DNA of 64,000 nucleotides from Kalmusia sp. IMI 367209 (taxonomy: Eukaryota; Ascomycota; Dothideomycetes; Pleosporales; Didymosphaeriaceae): contig JAPEUQ010000007.1 in NCBI GenBank assembly GCA_027946365.1, forward strand, positions 372,001-436,000. Reading direction: 5' to 3'. A model generated the notes under the pieces. The model worked only from the letters and a program-made list of their open reading frames with translations, was not told the origin of the DNA and searched no databases. Positions 45,303 to 56,622 of the stretch are shown here, in pieces; positions within the stretch are counted from its first letter, which is position 1; every line of letters begins with the position of its first letter. The translations under genes and the position numbers were made by a program.

Positions 45303-47143
45303 ATGGAGATTGAGAAGAAAATGAGCATATCAGAGCCGAGGCCTATTGAGGTCAGGGAGGGAATGAGCGAGGATGTCAGGCCGCCACAGGAACTTGCTTT
45401 CGGGAAACGTTTTCTCATGTATCTCTGGGATGCTGATCAACATCTCAAGAGTCCGGAGGTCAGGCTGGAATGCAGTTCCGTTGTGAGTTTGTGCGACTGA
45501 CATATGTTTACAGGAGCGAAAACTTGTCCGCAAGCTCGACTTTGGCATTCTTATATGTGCAACACTTGGCTGGTGGATGAAATACATCGATCAGTCAAAC
45601 ATTGCAAATGCTTGTGAGTCAGTCCATGGCGTCTGGTTAGTTCTGTGAAATTGAACTAACGGTTTTGTACAGATGTTACGGGAATGAAAGAAGACCTCAA
45701 CATCAAGGGTAATGAATACACGTATATGTTAAGTGAGTCGCTAAGCACCGCGTTCTAGGCAGCACTAATGTTCGCAGTGTGTTACACTATTGCCTTCGCT
45801 ATTATGCAGATTCCATCTAATCTCATTGCTTTGAAGATTCGCCCTCGATACTGCATTGTTGCTTGTGAACTTGGCTGGACAGCCTTCACGTAAGATTCTT
45901 CAGGTATTTCACCATCTATATCAACGACTGATTCGATCAGATTCGCTCAAGCTGCAGCAAAGTCCTCTAAACAGATGTACGCATTCCGATTCATGGTTGG
46001 CCTCTTCGAATCAGGCTTCTCACCCATAATAATCTTTCTCCTTGGTTCCTGGTATACCAAGCACGAACTAGCTAAGCGTGTAGCTATCTGGCACATCACT
46101 GGCTTCTTCGGATCGGCGACTTCAGGATTCATGCAAGCGGGTATACATGCCTCACTCGATGGTCATCTAGGCCTAGCTGGTTGGCGCTGGCTATATATCG
46201 TATGCGGGTGCATGAGCTTGCCAGTAGCCCTGTCGGTGTGGTTTCTGTTGCCGGATTATCCGAATAACGCCAAGATATGGTACTTGACCGAAGCAGATAT
46301 ACAGCTCGCAAAGCGCCGCATGGAACGCCAAGGTCGCGCAAAAGTGACAGGAATCGTTGATTTCAAGCTCATGAAACGCATGTTCGGCAGCTGGCGCTGG
46401 TGGGTCATGTGTCTGATGTACATCTTCTATGGGAACTCCTGCCAGGCCAATCAGTACTTTTCGGTGTATCTCAAAAGCGCTGGGTATAGCGTTTCGCAAC
46501 GTAACGTCATTCCCGCATGCGCTAATCTAGTCACCATGATCACTGATTATGCTTGGGGGTTCGGGTCCGATCTGACGGGAAATCGTCTTTACTGGATGAT
46601 CGGACCGCTTCTGGGTACTACCGTCATAGGAAGCTCAATTCTTACCCACTGGGATACGTCGGACACTGCTAAGATTGTCGCATTCTTTTTCATAGCAGGA
46701 GGCTATGTGACAAGCGTCACCTGGGTAAGTTACATACATTCTCTCGTATCACAATCGTGGTGTACACTAATGCCAGTAGACCTGGGCCAATGAAGTCAAC
46801 AACGCCAATGCCGAAGAGCGAGCCCTGACCATCTCGTCCATGAATGGGCTCTTTTATGCCACTAACTCATTCCTCCCGATTCTGATCTTTCCTCAAACTA
46901 TGGCGCCTAAATTCGAACGCGGTTTCCCATCTATTCTGTCTTTTGCGTTAACGGCAATTGTTTTAATGCGTAAGTCACTTGTTTCTTTTACATAGTGACT
47001 ATGACGCTCATAAATCCGTGCCAACAGTGGTGGCCAACTATTTCCATCAGCGGGAGATGCGACAAGAGGCAGCTAAAGTACAGAATGGGATTCCGGCTGA
47101 AATTGTGGAGATGCCCCGTGCGCCTGAAGAGAAGAGTATATAA
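45303..47143 (+). CDS. ACS-family MFS transporter (Dal5/Tna1-like)
   Basis: Seven exons: 45303-45458, 45514-45613, 45673-45732, 45778-45889, 45941-46724, 46780-46969 and 47028-47143 (505 aa). Introns are 45-59 nt and all phases agree. The N-terminus is cytosolic, with SPEERKLVRKLDFG before helix 1. Landmarks of the anion:cation symporter family are YIDQSNIANAYVTGMKEDL, YTIAFAIMQIPSNL, RFMVGLFESGFSPIIIFLLG with WYTKHELAKRVAIW, LPDYPNNAKIWYLTE, and WANEVNNANAEERA. Twelve helices are expected. Relatives carry allantoate, nicotinate, pantothenate or other carboxylates with protons. Sharing a promoter with the aldolase makes it the likely importer of the cluster's substrate. The first donor (GTCAGG) is weak but required by phase. 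Confidence 0.92.
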
Positions 47144-47614
47144 GTAAAATAGATATTGAAAGAAATTAAGACGAAGAGATATTATGAAGTCTAAGTTTAC
47201 GATTCAATTTAGTACACGATGATATGTTACGCCACCACCAGTTTGATGACTTGAGCCTGATTCTAATGCAAGTATTTGCTGTTCTTATACTACTTTACCA
47301 TGCAGTAGAAGACAATTGGTATCAACATTAGGATATCATAGTCTATTGACTACATTCTTACTGAGGAACAAGATGTTTATTATGAGATATGGAAGAGGAA
47401 GTTATAGAAGAGGAGTATTAAAAGCATTCACAGATAGTATGTTCATATGTGAAATGATAAGAAACTATTGAGTAACTCCATTTGTACCGGTATGAAAGTG
47501 CTAAGAACATAGTATATTTGCGGTGTAGGGATATCTTGACATTGAAAACTATGAACAGGTAATATTTCCCCAGCACCTTTTTCACCAAGAAGATTGTCGA
47601 AGGTTTCGTTAAAC
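47144..47614. other. Intergenic between convergent genes
   Basis: This AT-rich stretch holds 3' flanks only. No supported feature is seen. Confidence 0.55.
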
Positions 47615-48525
47615 TCAATCATCATCACTATCGGCTCCACCATCGTCCTCGTCATCACTGTCCGCACCGCCTCCTTCAGTTGACGTCCCAGGCGGGTTTA
47701 CCGGAATTGGCGTCGTTGAGCCGTTGCTCGCTGCCCCTTGAGCACCAGCAAGTAGTGCCCATTCGCCAAACAGTGGGCTTCTTGCCTGGCTCAATAAGGC
47801 CGTGAAATCGTCAAACCCTATTCCAAAAATTAGCCTCAAAGAATAAATGAAAATTGTCTACGTGCGTCGAACAACTTACCACTGTTATGAAATGGCAGAA
47901 CAGCGGCGGGATCACTGGGATTGCTGACCGCTCTGTCCGCTAGCGCCCACCCCATTCCAAAGTCCCCCGCTGTGTCTTGCGCCGTGAAGCCAAGTTTTGC
48001 ATCTCCAATGCATCCTTTGCACAAAAATGTGAAGGTCATATGTGTATCGTTGACGACCGTCCCACTTGGTATCTCCACCACGCTAAACTCGCCCCTCACC
48101 ACGGGTGGGCTATCATCCTCGTTGTCCGCGATGCGAAAGGAAGATACGACTTTGTTGCCGTTGGGCCACGCTGCGAGGAGCAGAGGCCCTTCCATGTCCT
48201 CCGTGAGGGAGATGCCGGCCCAACCGTTGCCGCCGGGCATAGGCGCGCTAATTTGGCCGATGAAGTCGGTGCTGGGGTTTTCAGGGAGGGCGATGCCGAA
48301 TGCGAAGCTTGTTCGCGCACCAAAGAATCGTTGGAAGGTTATGCTTGTCAAAGGATCAACGAAGCTCGCTGTTTGCTGTGCTTGAATGGGTGTGCTTAGA
48401 AAGAAGATGGCGAGTAAGGGAAGGGTGCGACGAGTTTTGGAGGTTCTTTGAGAGGGGAAGGTATGACTTTTGGCAAATCGGGCTGTAGCCATACATCGTT
48501 GTTCTGAGCGTATTGAACGAGACAT
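47615..48525 (-). CDS. Stand-alone CDH-type cytochrome b (AA8-like) protein
   Basis: Exons on the minus strand are 48525-47880 and 47817-47615 (282 aa); the 62-nt GTAAGT...AATAG intron keeps phase. The start is uncertain: the ATG at 48492 would give 271 aa, with the hydrophobic run LPLLAIFFLSTPIQA closer to the N-terminus. The body matches the cytochrome domain of cellobiose dehydrogenase: FVDPLTSITFQRF, GGNGWAGISLTEDMEG (Met, candidate heme ligand), LLLAAWPNGNKVVSSFRIA, THMTFTFLCKGC (Cys pair), NPSDP and PFHNSG (His, candidate ligand). No flavin domain follows. Instead a short linker ends in a highly acidic SDDEDDGGADSDDD tail. It is probably secreted or membrane-tethered and could act as an electron carrier, perhaps for LPMO-type enzymes. 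Confidence 0.85.
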
Positions 48526-49446
48526 CTTGATGATCATGTACAATTGTCTTGAAGTTGATGTGATGGTGTGAGATGACATAAAATCTAATCAATTCTTGAA
48601 GCAAGCTGTTCTGAATCGAATGTCGATGAGTACTTCGCAGCCTCCGTCCCACCTGGACTCTTTATACAATGGCAACGCTCGTACCCCTTCATCCTCATCC
48701 TCAACTCGACCATTTCTAAACCAACAATCCGCTCCATCATGATACACAAATGCCTGACCACTTGGTCCATGCAAGCCAGCCTTAGCCCCATAAGTGCCTC
48801 ACCACGTCCGCCATTCAATGCCTGAAACCAAAATTGGAGCGTTCGGGCTTTTTGCACCTGCTAGATTCATACATTCTTCTTCAGCAGAGTAATAGCACGG
48901 AAAACCGGCATCACTCTAAACAAGCCATTGACACCAAAGAAGCACCTTAGCGCCCGCCGTTCCGCCGTCACTTCCCTCGAAAACATGTAGCTTCGCCGGA
49001 GCTTCTATGCATTATGCATTCTATTTTGCACGCCATATCATTGGGTCTCGACGGAGTAAGTGTGCACGCGACTTCTCAGGCCGCTTGTTGGCGCGTCCAA
49101 TGAGCGCACAGTGTATGGATATACGGAGGGAAGAAACGGCTTGGCGAGAGTTTCGTTTGCAAATGTTTGGAGCTCCGCACACAAACCGTACACGGGGTTA
49201 AATATGGTCCCCAGGCCTGAAGAGGATGCTTGTGCGGATATTGTTGCGATTAGGGTTTTACGCTACGCTGAATTCGGTTTAGCAGAACAAAGGATGTAAA
49301 GTCTTGTTGTGCTTCGGCGTTTGCACTCTTCCAACTCGATCACATTGATATACCCAAAAGCGTCATACATTGTAGGGTCGCAAGCCCATTGTGCCCGTGC
49401 TTCCATAACATACTGGGCGCCCACCCTAGGACTTCCCTCATACTGG
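48526..49446. other. Intergenic, no gene seen
   Basis: Readings at 48585-48857 and 49007-49299 have no motif or supporting structure. Nothing is supported. Confidence 0.55.
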
Positions 49447-50949
49447 TTAACCAACGGGCAAAGTCTCGCTTCGCCTCACGGCCCACTTCTCTTGCAACAC
49501 ACGCCCGAGCCTTACACTTGGTTCATCCGCAGCTCGCATTACCAGATCTGCCACCCATAAGACGATAATGGCATGAATGCAAAATGCAAGAACTATGCCT
49601 GTTTCAAAACCAACGAATGTGTCCGAACCTGTTATAAGGAAGAACGCTTCCACCATGCGAAATCCCAGCGAGTGGTTCAAAGGACCATGCACAATATACA
49701 ACGGGAACGAAATCTTTCCCAGATAAATCGCCAATCTTGTCTCGAAGGGGCGACGTAAGGGCGCACATCCAGCCAGCGCGAAAACGAAGATGGCAGCACC
49801 GAGGCGCTGCCAAGTGTATTCGGCCGATGAAATAAAACGTGGCGTCCATCTAACCAGTGTTATGAAGCCCGGCGTAGATTCAGGCTTCCATGGCGGCCAC
49901 GAGAGCAGGTGCAGTCCAAAGAAGCAAAGAGCGCCCCAAAGAGCACCCCGACACACTCGGTGCAGGATGGTCCACTTGCTGGCCGAGGTCTCCGTTGAAA
50001 TGGACAGCTCCGCATTCTCATCCTGAATGAGCAAAAACTCTGCAGTCGCCATGCCTGCGTAAAAAAGCGCTGTCTCACCCTCATTGACGCACACACAGTA
50101 TATCCACAATAAAACTGTAAGGCTGATGCGGAACCTAGGCCTAAGCTTAGAGAAGCCGACAAGCGTTACGAAAAGTATGAGGGAGTTGCGGAACTCGATG
50201 GGGATAGTCCAGAGATGCACGTCGTATAAGGGTCGATTGGGGGCGAATGGATTTGCAAAGTCCCACATGCCTCGAAGCCAGTGTCGGATTTGTTCCCACT
50301 TTGAGTCCAAAACCGGGAATATGAGCTCGTTGGTGCCATAATAGGGCCATTTCTGCGAGAGCGCAAAGCCGTGATTAAATAGGCCGCAGAGTGTGGCAAG
50401 GAGCACACAACTTTGCACCGCAAAGATGGGTAAGTATAAGCGCAGGGCACGCCGGAATACAGACGAGAACATGCAGTCGAAAAGCTTATCCCATGTGTGA
50501 CTCCGCGCTAGTTGGAGTGGCTTCAATGAAAGTGAGACGCCCGACAAGGCATAGAACGTCGCCACTTGGGTTTGGCCGTTGGGGATGAGGCGTATGATGG
50601 TCAGTTGAATTAGCCAGTGGTCGTCAGTGCCGCCGTTGCTAGCGTAGCCAAGATTGTATGCTTGATGATATAGATGCTGGAAATGATATATGAATACGAG
50701 AAAGGAAGCGATGCCGCGAACGCCGTCGAGCCATGCTGTAGAACGTCGTGGCTTGGGTGGATCTGAGTCCGGCGACGAATGGAGGAAGGAGGGTTTTAGT
50801 ACCGTAAGTAAAAATTTAAACGGCGTAATTGCAGACTCGATGGAGAATCTGCGAAAGATGGTGTCGCTTTCTGTCTGTTTCTCTTCAATTTCGAATTCGT
50901 CCTCAAGGAGGGGCGCAGCATCGCTGCTGGCTCGGCTGGGAAGAGCCAT
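49447..50949 (-). CDS. Acyltransferase-3 family membrane protein
   Basis: A single exon encodes 500 aa from the ATG at 50949; the frame is open further upstream, but MALPSRASSDAAPLLEDEFE is a typical polar start. The acyltransferase-3 (PF01757) pattern is clear. RRSTAWLDGVRGIASFLVFIYHFQHL carries the Arg and His implicated in catalysis. After it come TFYALSGVSLSL, RRALRLYLPI, HLWTIPIEFRNSLILF and a C-terminal KISFPLYIVHGPLNHSLG. About ten membrane helices are expected. These enzymes move acyl groups onto exported carbohydrates, lipids or metabolites; no target is indicated by the neighbours. The overlapping plus-strand readings are shadows. Confidence 0.92.
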   Translation of the reverse strand: MALPSRASSDAAPLLEDEFEIEEKQTESDTIFRRFSIESAITPFKFLLTVLKPSFLHSSPDSDPPKPRRSTAWLDGVRGIASFLVFIYHFQHLYHQAYNLGYASNGGTDDHWLIQLTIIRLIPNGQTQVATFYALSGVSLSLKPLQLARSHTWDKLFDCMFSSVFRRALRLYLPIFAVQSCVLLATLCGLFNHGFALSQKWPYYGTNELIFPVLDSKWEQIRHWLRGMWDFANPFAPNRPLYDVHLWTIPIEFRNSLILFVTLVGFSKLRPRFRISLTVLLWIYCVCVNEGETALFYAGMATAEFLLIQDENAELSISTETSASKWTILHRVCRGALWGALCFFGLHLLSWPPWKPESTPGFITLVRWTPRFISSAEYTWQRLGAAIFVFALAGCAPLRRPFETRLAIYLGKISFPLYIVHGPLNHSLGFRMVEAFFLITGSDTFVGFETGIVLAFCIHAIIVLWVADLVMRAADEPSVRLGRVLQEKWAVRRSETLPVG

Positions 50950-51271
50950 GACGGTAAACAAGGTGAGACAGGCGTATGTATAGCATAAAGTCAATGAAAA
51001 ACATTTTCGCAAGCGGGCGACGCCCTTCGCAATCAATTAACATCATCATTCCAAGCCAGAGCGTCGGATGGAATGTAGTGAGGTGTTGAAGGTGTTGAGT
51101 AATGCAAGGGTCATAGCGGACGCGTCGGAGACGTGTCGTGCTGTGTAACCAACAGAGGCGACACTGTCACGTGTAGGCACGAAAATCAGCTATATCCATT
51201 ATAGTCGTGTCGCAAGCCTAATGTAAATGGACAGTCTTGATGTAAAGCATAGAAGCATCGATTGACTATAT

Positions 51272-51345
<74 letters not shown>

Positions 51346-52080
51346 AGCCTATTTCTAGACTCATAAGCCAGCGAAGTCCTTAAGAGACACAGCCAACCAA
51401 CAATTGTCTCATTCTTTAGTACCATACACAAAGTCACGCCCTTTTCATGAGCCTTAGACCAACCTAACATCCGCATTCGTCTAACATGTCGTTCTAGAAA
51501 AGTAAGAGCGATTCAAAGCGTATCCAGATGTCACCGACAATTTTCTTCGTCCTACAGACTTTCGGCGTTAACCATGTTACAACTCAGTTGCCCATGTAGA
51601 TATTCAATTTGAAGACCGACGCACATCTGGTGGGGACGGTGAAGTCAGGACACAGGAAATGAGGTGTCAGAAATTTCGGTAATCCTCCCTACATTCGTTC
51701 CTTTTCATTCCACAGAGAATGGAAATACCCTGTTGTATTCAACAAGGGATTATCATGGAGGGTTCATTTGGAATCGCATTCATTGATCACGTGTAGGAAT
51801 ACTGGAGCACAAAAGAATCATCATCAGGCTTAAGAACGTCTATAGAGAGTACTTTTATGTCATGTTTCTCTTTCCACGAATTCGACCGGTGGCCTGAAGT
51901 GCCTGACAGCCTCGCAGGACCACTTTGCCGCAGATTTTCGCCTGCGTCCGAGGACGACGAGATTACATGACCCGAAACAGACTCAGCATAGAACTAAATT
52001 GAATGAAATCCTCATCACCTCTAGCTCAAGTAGCAAGCAGACATCAACTTTGACGGACAAATTGCAACGCAAACGCCCCA
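50950..52080. other. Intergenic with a dinucleotide microsatellite
   Basis: No gene is seen apart from the AC repeat at 51275-51342. The minus-strand reading across the repeat is an artefact of the repeat itself. Confidence 0.6.
51275..51342. repeat. (AC)34 microsatellite
   Basis: An uninterrupted run of alternating A and C spans 68 bases in intergenic sequence. It is likely to be length-variable between isolates. Confidence 0.98.
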
Positions 52081-52927
52081 TCACTCTGTACGATTCCACG
52101 GAGCCTCCTTGTACTTTGGCAAATGCTCCCCGATGTAATTCTTCAACACTGGTGGCAGGCCCTCCCAACCGTGAGGGACTTTGTTGCCGGTGATACTGAA
52201 TAGAAGCGTCGCGTTATTATTATCCTGGTTTCCCATCCATGGAAGGAAGGGACTCGCTCTTATCCAGTGGATCATCGTTGATGGAGTGCTAGTAAGCGAA
52301 TCATCTGTGAGCTCGGAATATCGCGTCGTGTAGGTGAGGGTTTCAAGAGTATCATCATTGAAAACGCTGGTCGTTGTGCAGGTATAGTAATCGTCGAGCA
52401 GCTGGCGAGCCTCGAATGAGGTAGTGGCGGGGAGATTCGCGGAGACTACGTCTTGCTGAACGTTCTCAACTAAATTGAGTCAGACTGATAGTAAGCAATC
52501 AGTAATACGTAAGACGATACCTTTCATTCGCATTCCATTCAGAGGGTTCACCCAGGTATCGAGAGACTTGTTAGTGGCCGGATCGAGGTAGAGTTCAAGA
52601 TTCCTTGCGAGTAAGTCGTAGCTCTCATTCTCGAGTCTCACCGCACGAGCAACGTTCACTCCAGCCACACTGAAAGCTTGGAGTGGTGCTTGGCCGGATC
52701 GGTATATACTTTTCTGATTTAGCATTGCGAGAGATTTTAAGGAGATTTGGCTTTTCTTACAAAGCTTGGCCGATCCACTGTACAAAAGTGCTAGCATTTT
52801 GGTCTGTGTCGGCTCGGACACGAATAACATTGTCGATATCTACGCTGAACTGGGACGGACCTACTGCAATGTCCGCATACACGGCCGGAGCTATGGATAA
52901 TAGAAACAGGGAATTGAGTGCGCGCAT
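52081..52927 (-). CDS. DUF1838-like secreted protein
   Basis: Exons on the minus strand are 52927-52761, 52708-52521 and 52469-52081 (247 aa); introns are 52 and 51 nt, with phases that agree. A signal peptide (MRALNSLFLLSIAPAVYA) precedes the mature chain. The segments TFVQWIGQAFIYRSGQAP, FSVAGVNVARAV, RNLELYLDPATNKSLDTWVNP and LPPVLKNYIGEHLPKYKEAP fit the DUF1838 family (a repeat-like fold seen in fungi and bacteria, function unknown). The C-terminal half is shorter than I would expect for the family. The acceptor of the first intron was chosen at 52709-52710 because the nearer CAG breaks the frame. Confidence 0.75.
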
Positions 52928-53633
52928 ATTAGGCGAAGTAGTTTCGGTTGTATTCAAACAGATAAGAGTGGAATTTTTGGAAGATGAATGGCAGACTGTG
53001 CCATTATTATACCTACAGTTTGGTATTATAGTGGGTGAGTATTGTAGGCACAGACTTTGTCAAACCCGCTCGTTAATTTGATAGTGTGTTTAGCCTAGCC
53101 AGCGATTGAACATTTTTCTTGAGCGATGTAGGATATGTATGACCTGCGTGAGTAATCTTTCGCTAGTTGGAGGAGCGAAATTTGAGACTACAAAATGAAT
53201 GGCCGACTAAGCTGGTGGCTACCCGTTCACAGTCGTACCTTCACTCTATCATTATCGTTGCACGCAATGCGTGGACTGCTCTCGAGTGCAGAACACAAGC
53301 GCTAAATTATGCGACATGCCGGCCTGCTCGTGTAGATAGTACGAAACGGGTATTATGGACTTCTATGCAACACCTTATGGTCCTGGGTGCGACGCTAGAA
53401 GACCCAAGACTACCTCGGTAGTGGTCACCCACGAGCGAATCGCGCCATTATTACATCGTGATCTACATACGCTACACGTGGGACCCAGTCGTGATGTACT
53501 CCTCAATACATTAGTGATTCGTTTTTAGGTACCACAACTAATTATCCGGCACATCTTTCTGTGACATGTTCCCTAGCCCTTGGCCTGTCGGCATGACACA
53601 ACCACAATAGCCGCTGCTAACGGGAAACTGCCT
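52928..53633. other. Intergenic, no gene seen
   Basis: The readings at 53167-53421 and nearby have no support. Confidence 0.55.
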
Positions 53634-55070
53634 CTAGAAGAGAGTCCGCCAGTCTCGTCCGCCAGCAACAACCCTAGTTACCAGAAACGCCAAAAATGCC
53701 GCCATATAAGCGGCTCCAGCGAATACTATCAGCCCTGTGTACGCCCCTCCGTTCGCTTCGATGATCGCGCCTGCAACAGGGATGCCAATTAAAACTCCAA
53801 CACTCGATATTGAGAACGTTGTGCCACTCCTCTTGCCGTAGTCCTCCGTCTTACACACTTGTCCAATGCACACGGGTGTCAAACTAATAGCAGCACCAGA
53901 CCAGAAGCCGAAGATCACAGCGAAGGCCGTAATCGTTGCTTCATTTGCCCCCGACGTGAGCCAGAGCGCGAATATGAAGGATGCACATGTAAATGAGGTG
54001 ACGCACATGACGTTGAAGTAGCCAAAGCGGTCTGCTACATAGCCTGGAAGAGCACGGCCGGGTATCGCACCAGCATTGAGTAGCGCCGAAAGTCGATATG
54101 CATGCTGCGGCTCGACACCTTGATGAATGGCGTACGAAGAGATGTATGCATATGGGATGAAGACGGCGAATTCGACCAGCCACACTGCCAGAGTGGTAAG
54201 TGCGTAATTGGTGTCTCTAAGAGCGTGCAAGTCAATCGATGCGCCGGCTTTCTTATTGTGTGGGAGCCGTTTTCGGAGAAGACAGCAAGCGAGGAAGCCT
54301 GTTATGGCACATATGAAGCCAACAATCCGGATTGCCCATGCGTAACCTATGATTGGAGCAGCGTAGAGGATTATGAGCGGGAATATGATCCCTCCAATAC
54401 CACCGGCGGTACAGGCAATCCCAGTAGCTAGGGCACGTCGCTTCAAGAACCAGTGGCCAATAGCTGATATCGCGGGTGTGAAGAGACAGGAAGCAGAGAG
54501 GCCGCCAAGAACTCCAAAAGTGAGGAGGAATTGATAGTACTCTAGAAGGTTAGCAGTCAGTATTCAATTTTTTGATGATTGGTTATTTGGTGGGTACCTT
54601 CGCAGACGCTGAGCAACATACTGGCGGCCACCACACCGATAGCTCCAGGCACGATCAAAACCCGCATATCGTGTGCGTCGAAGATCGGACCTATATAGCG
54701 AATTAGCTACTATGTACTAGTGTGATAGGGATTACCGACCAATTTGTGCACCAGCAATGTACAGAAAGAACCCGTACAGGCCGAAGATCCACCCATTGTC
54801 GAATTCTGAGTGGTGTCGTAGTTGGTGTTGCGACACCCATGCTTGTAGGACACCAACGGTGTTCAGCCATCCCATAGATGGTATCATAGCGCACCAGGCT
54901 CCAAATACGACGAGCCACGCATCTCTTCCTCCGTCAGGGTATTCGTCGGCTTCATCAAATATATCCAATGGCCCAGATTCTGGACAGGCCTGCGGGTCGA
55001 CAGGTCCCGAGGTAGTTGGTTCAGTCAGAGGAGTCATTTTTAGAACGCTGTTGTCCACTATGGGTGGCAT
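53634..55070 (-). CDS. MFS monocarboxylate-permease-like transporter
   Basis: Exons on the minus strand are 55070-54740, 54690-54598 and 54541-53634 (443 aa); introns are 49 and 56 nt, in phase. An acidic, Pro-rich N-terminus is followed by PDGGRDAWLVVFGAWCAM and NTVGVLQAWV, typical of the fungal monocarboxylate transporter (MCT/Mch) group. QIGPIFDAHDMRVL, ISAIGHWFLKRRALATGIA and a twelve-helix pattern follow, ending in VTRVVAGGRDWRTLF. Plasma-membrane uptake or export of a carboxylate or metabolite is likely; the substrate is unknown. The first donor is a weak GTCGGT but is needed to restore GPIFDA. Confidence 0.9.
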
Positions 55071-56622
55071 TGTGAAACAATGCTGCAGAATTGAAAGGAA
55101 TGAAGGTCGAACTTGAGGCGGATTCTAAGACGTCTTACTCGAAAGTATGGACACAGGCTGGAAGCGACTGAACGAACGAATTCTCCCGCGATACAGTTCA
55201 TCTACGACCTAGAAGGCGCCACCTCCAACCGTTGACAAGCGACATTGCAATGTCTGAATTTTGTTTTTTGCGGGATTGAAGTATCCGCGGGACGGTGGAT
55301 CGAAGTTTCTAGTGTGGCTAGTCCAGTAGTAGCAAGGTTAGTGTATTTATGAAATTAAAGTCAAGCTAACGCCTTTCCCGTCGGCGAACGTCACGGGACA
55401 AAATCTCGATCAGAATGTTGCAATAAACGAAGACAAGTAAGCAGTCTGGTGATTATGAAATTTATACCCTCGTCATTTTGATACTGAAGGGAAGTTTTGT
55501 TGTCTTTTGAGAAGCCCCGAAACAGTTTGTCTCTAATACTTAGAGACAGGTTCTAGACTCAGCTCCGCGGGTGGTGGATGATGAGAAAATCCAAGATCAT
55601 TGATAGTGCGGTCCAATATTCAACCTTACCCCTTCTTGCCAATCCTTTAGGCGGACTTCGTAATGCGATAATCCGAGATGACCCAGGTGACTGTTGCATG
55701 CATGACACTTAAATTCTTCGGACCATGTATTCTGGGCTGAGGATTGACTATGTCTTTTGATAGACTTCGATAGAAGGTAGGTACTGTATGGGCCTGGACC
55801 TGGTGAGAATCTTGATCGATTTAAGAAAGGTGAAACGGTTCCGGCTTTCTTACAATCATCAATCTCATGGGCCCAATCTCACGGAACGGTATACAAGAAT
55901 CAAGGACACTGGGCCGAACCTTACTAATCATTGATTGACATTATAGACTACATAAAGTTGAACTGGATACCTCTCGAGCAGACTCTCATTAAATCAAATG
56001 ACTTCTCCAATGATGTCGGCATCATTACAGTGCGCCAATGTGTCTGTGTGTTCGGTGAGGATCATCACCACCAGTGAAAATATAAAGGAAGTCATTGAAA
56101 AGCATTCTAAGCAACAATTAAGGCGATATTGGAGCGCTCACGAAGTGGGACCTGCTCGTCGAAGGTGTAGGGGTGTGCCATCGAAACTAGTCGGCGAATC
56201 GTAGCTGTTACATGTTAGCCAGTTTCTTCTTATTTTTGTGTAGGTCATCTTACCACAACCTCAATTACAAAGTGAGATTGTCTACCATGGAGAAAAAAGG
56301 TCGACATCTTGCTTAGTCTTTTAATATCCGACGTATTCCTTGCTTGCTTTTAGGTACAAATCAATGCGCGGAAGACGAAAAGCTTGACCAAGGCACTACT
56401 AATGGGACAAACCCATGTCTTCGTCTAGTCAGTAGTAATGACGCCATCGTGGGCCAGGTTAGAACGGATAGAATGATGTTCTAATTCCAAGCTCTTTCGC
56501 AGCTTGTAAAATTAGCAAGGCTAACCAAAGGTCATCCTTGTCCTCTTTTCCTACTCATTTGACACTTTGTTCTAGTTTGGTGTACTTCATTTCTTGCTCT
56601 CATGACCGAGGCAATTCTACGA
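55071..56622. other. Intergenic, no gene seen
   Basis: This gap holds only a short perfect inverted repeat (55528-55548). A plus-strand reading at 55998-56204 has an ATG but no motif. Confidence 0.55.
55528..55548. repeat. Perfect 9-bp inverted repeat
   Basis: TGTCTCTAA, three bases, then TTAGAGACA. It lies about 460 bases upstream of the MCT-like transporter and could be a dimeric regulator site or a small hairpin. Confidence 0.6.

Noticed and set aside
45482..45513. Alternative first donor GTGAGT in the ACS transporter gene
   Set aside because: It would leave an intron of about 30 nt, too short. GTCAGG at 45459 gives 55 nt and the conserved SPEERKLVRKLD junction.
51186..51476. 96-residue minus-strand reading with a long Cys-Val run
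   Set aside because: The run is the translation of the AC microsatellite, not a protein.
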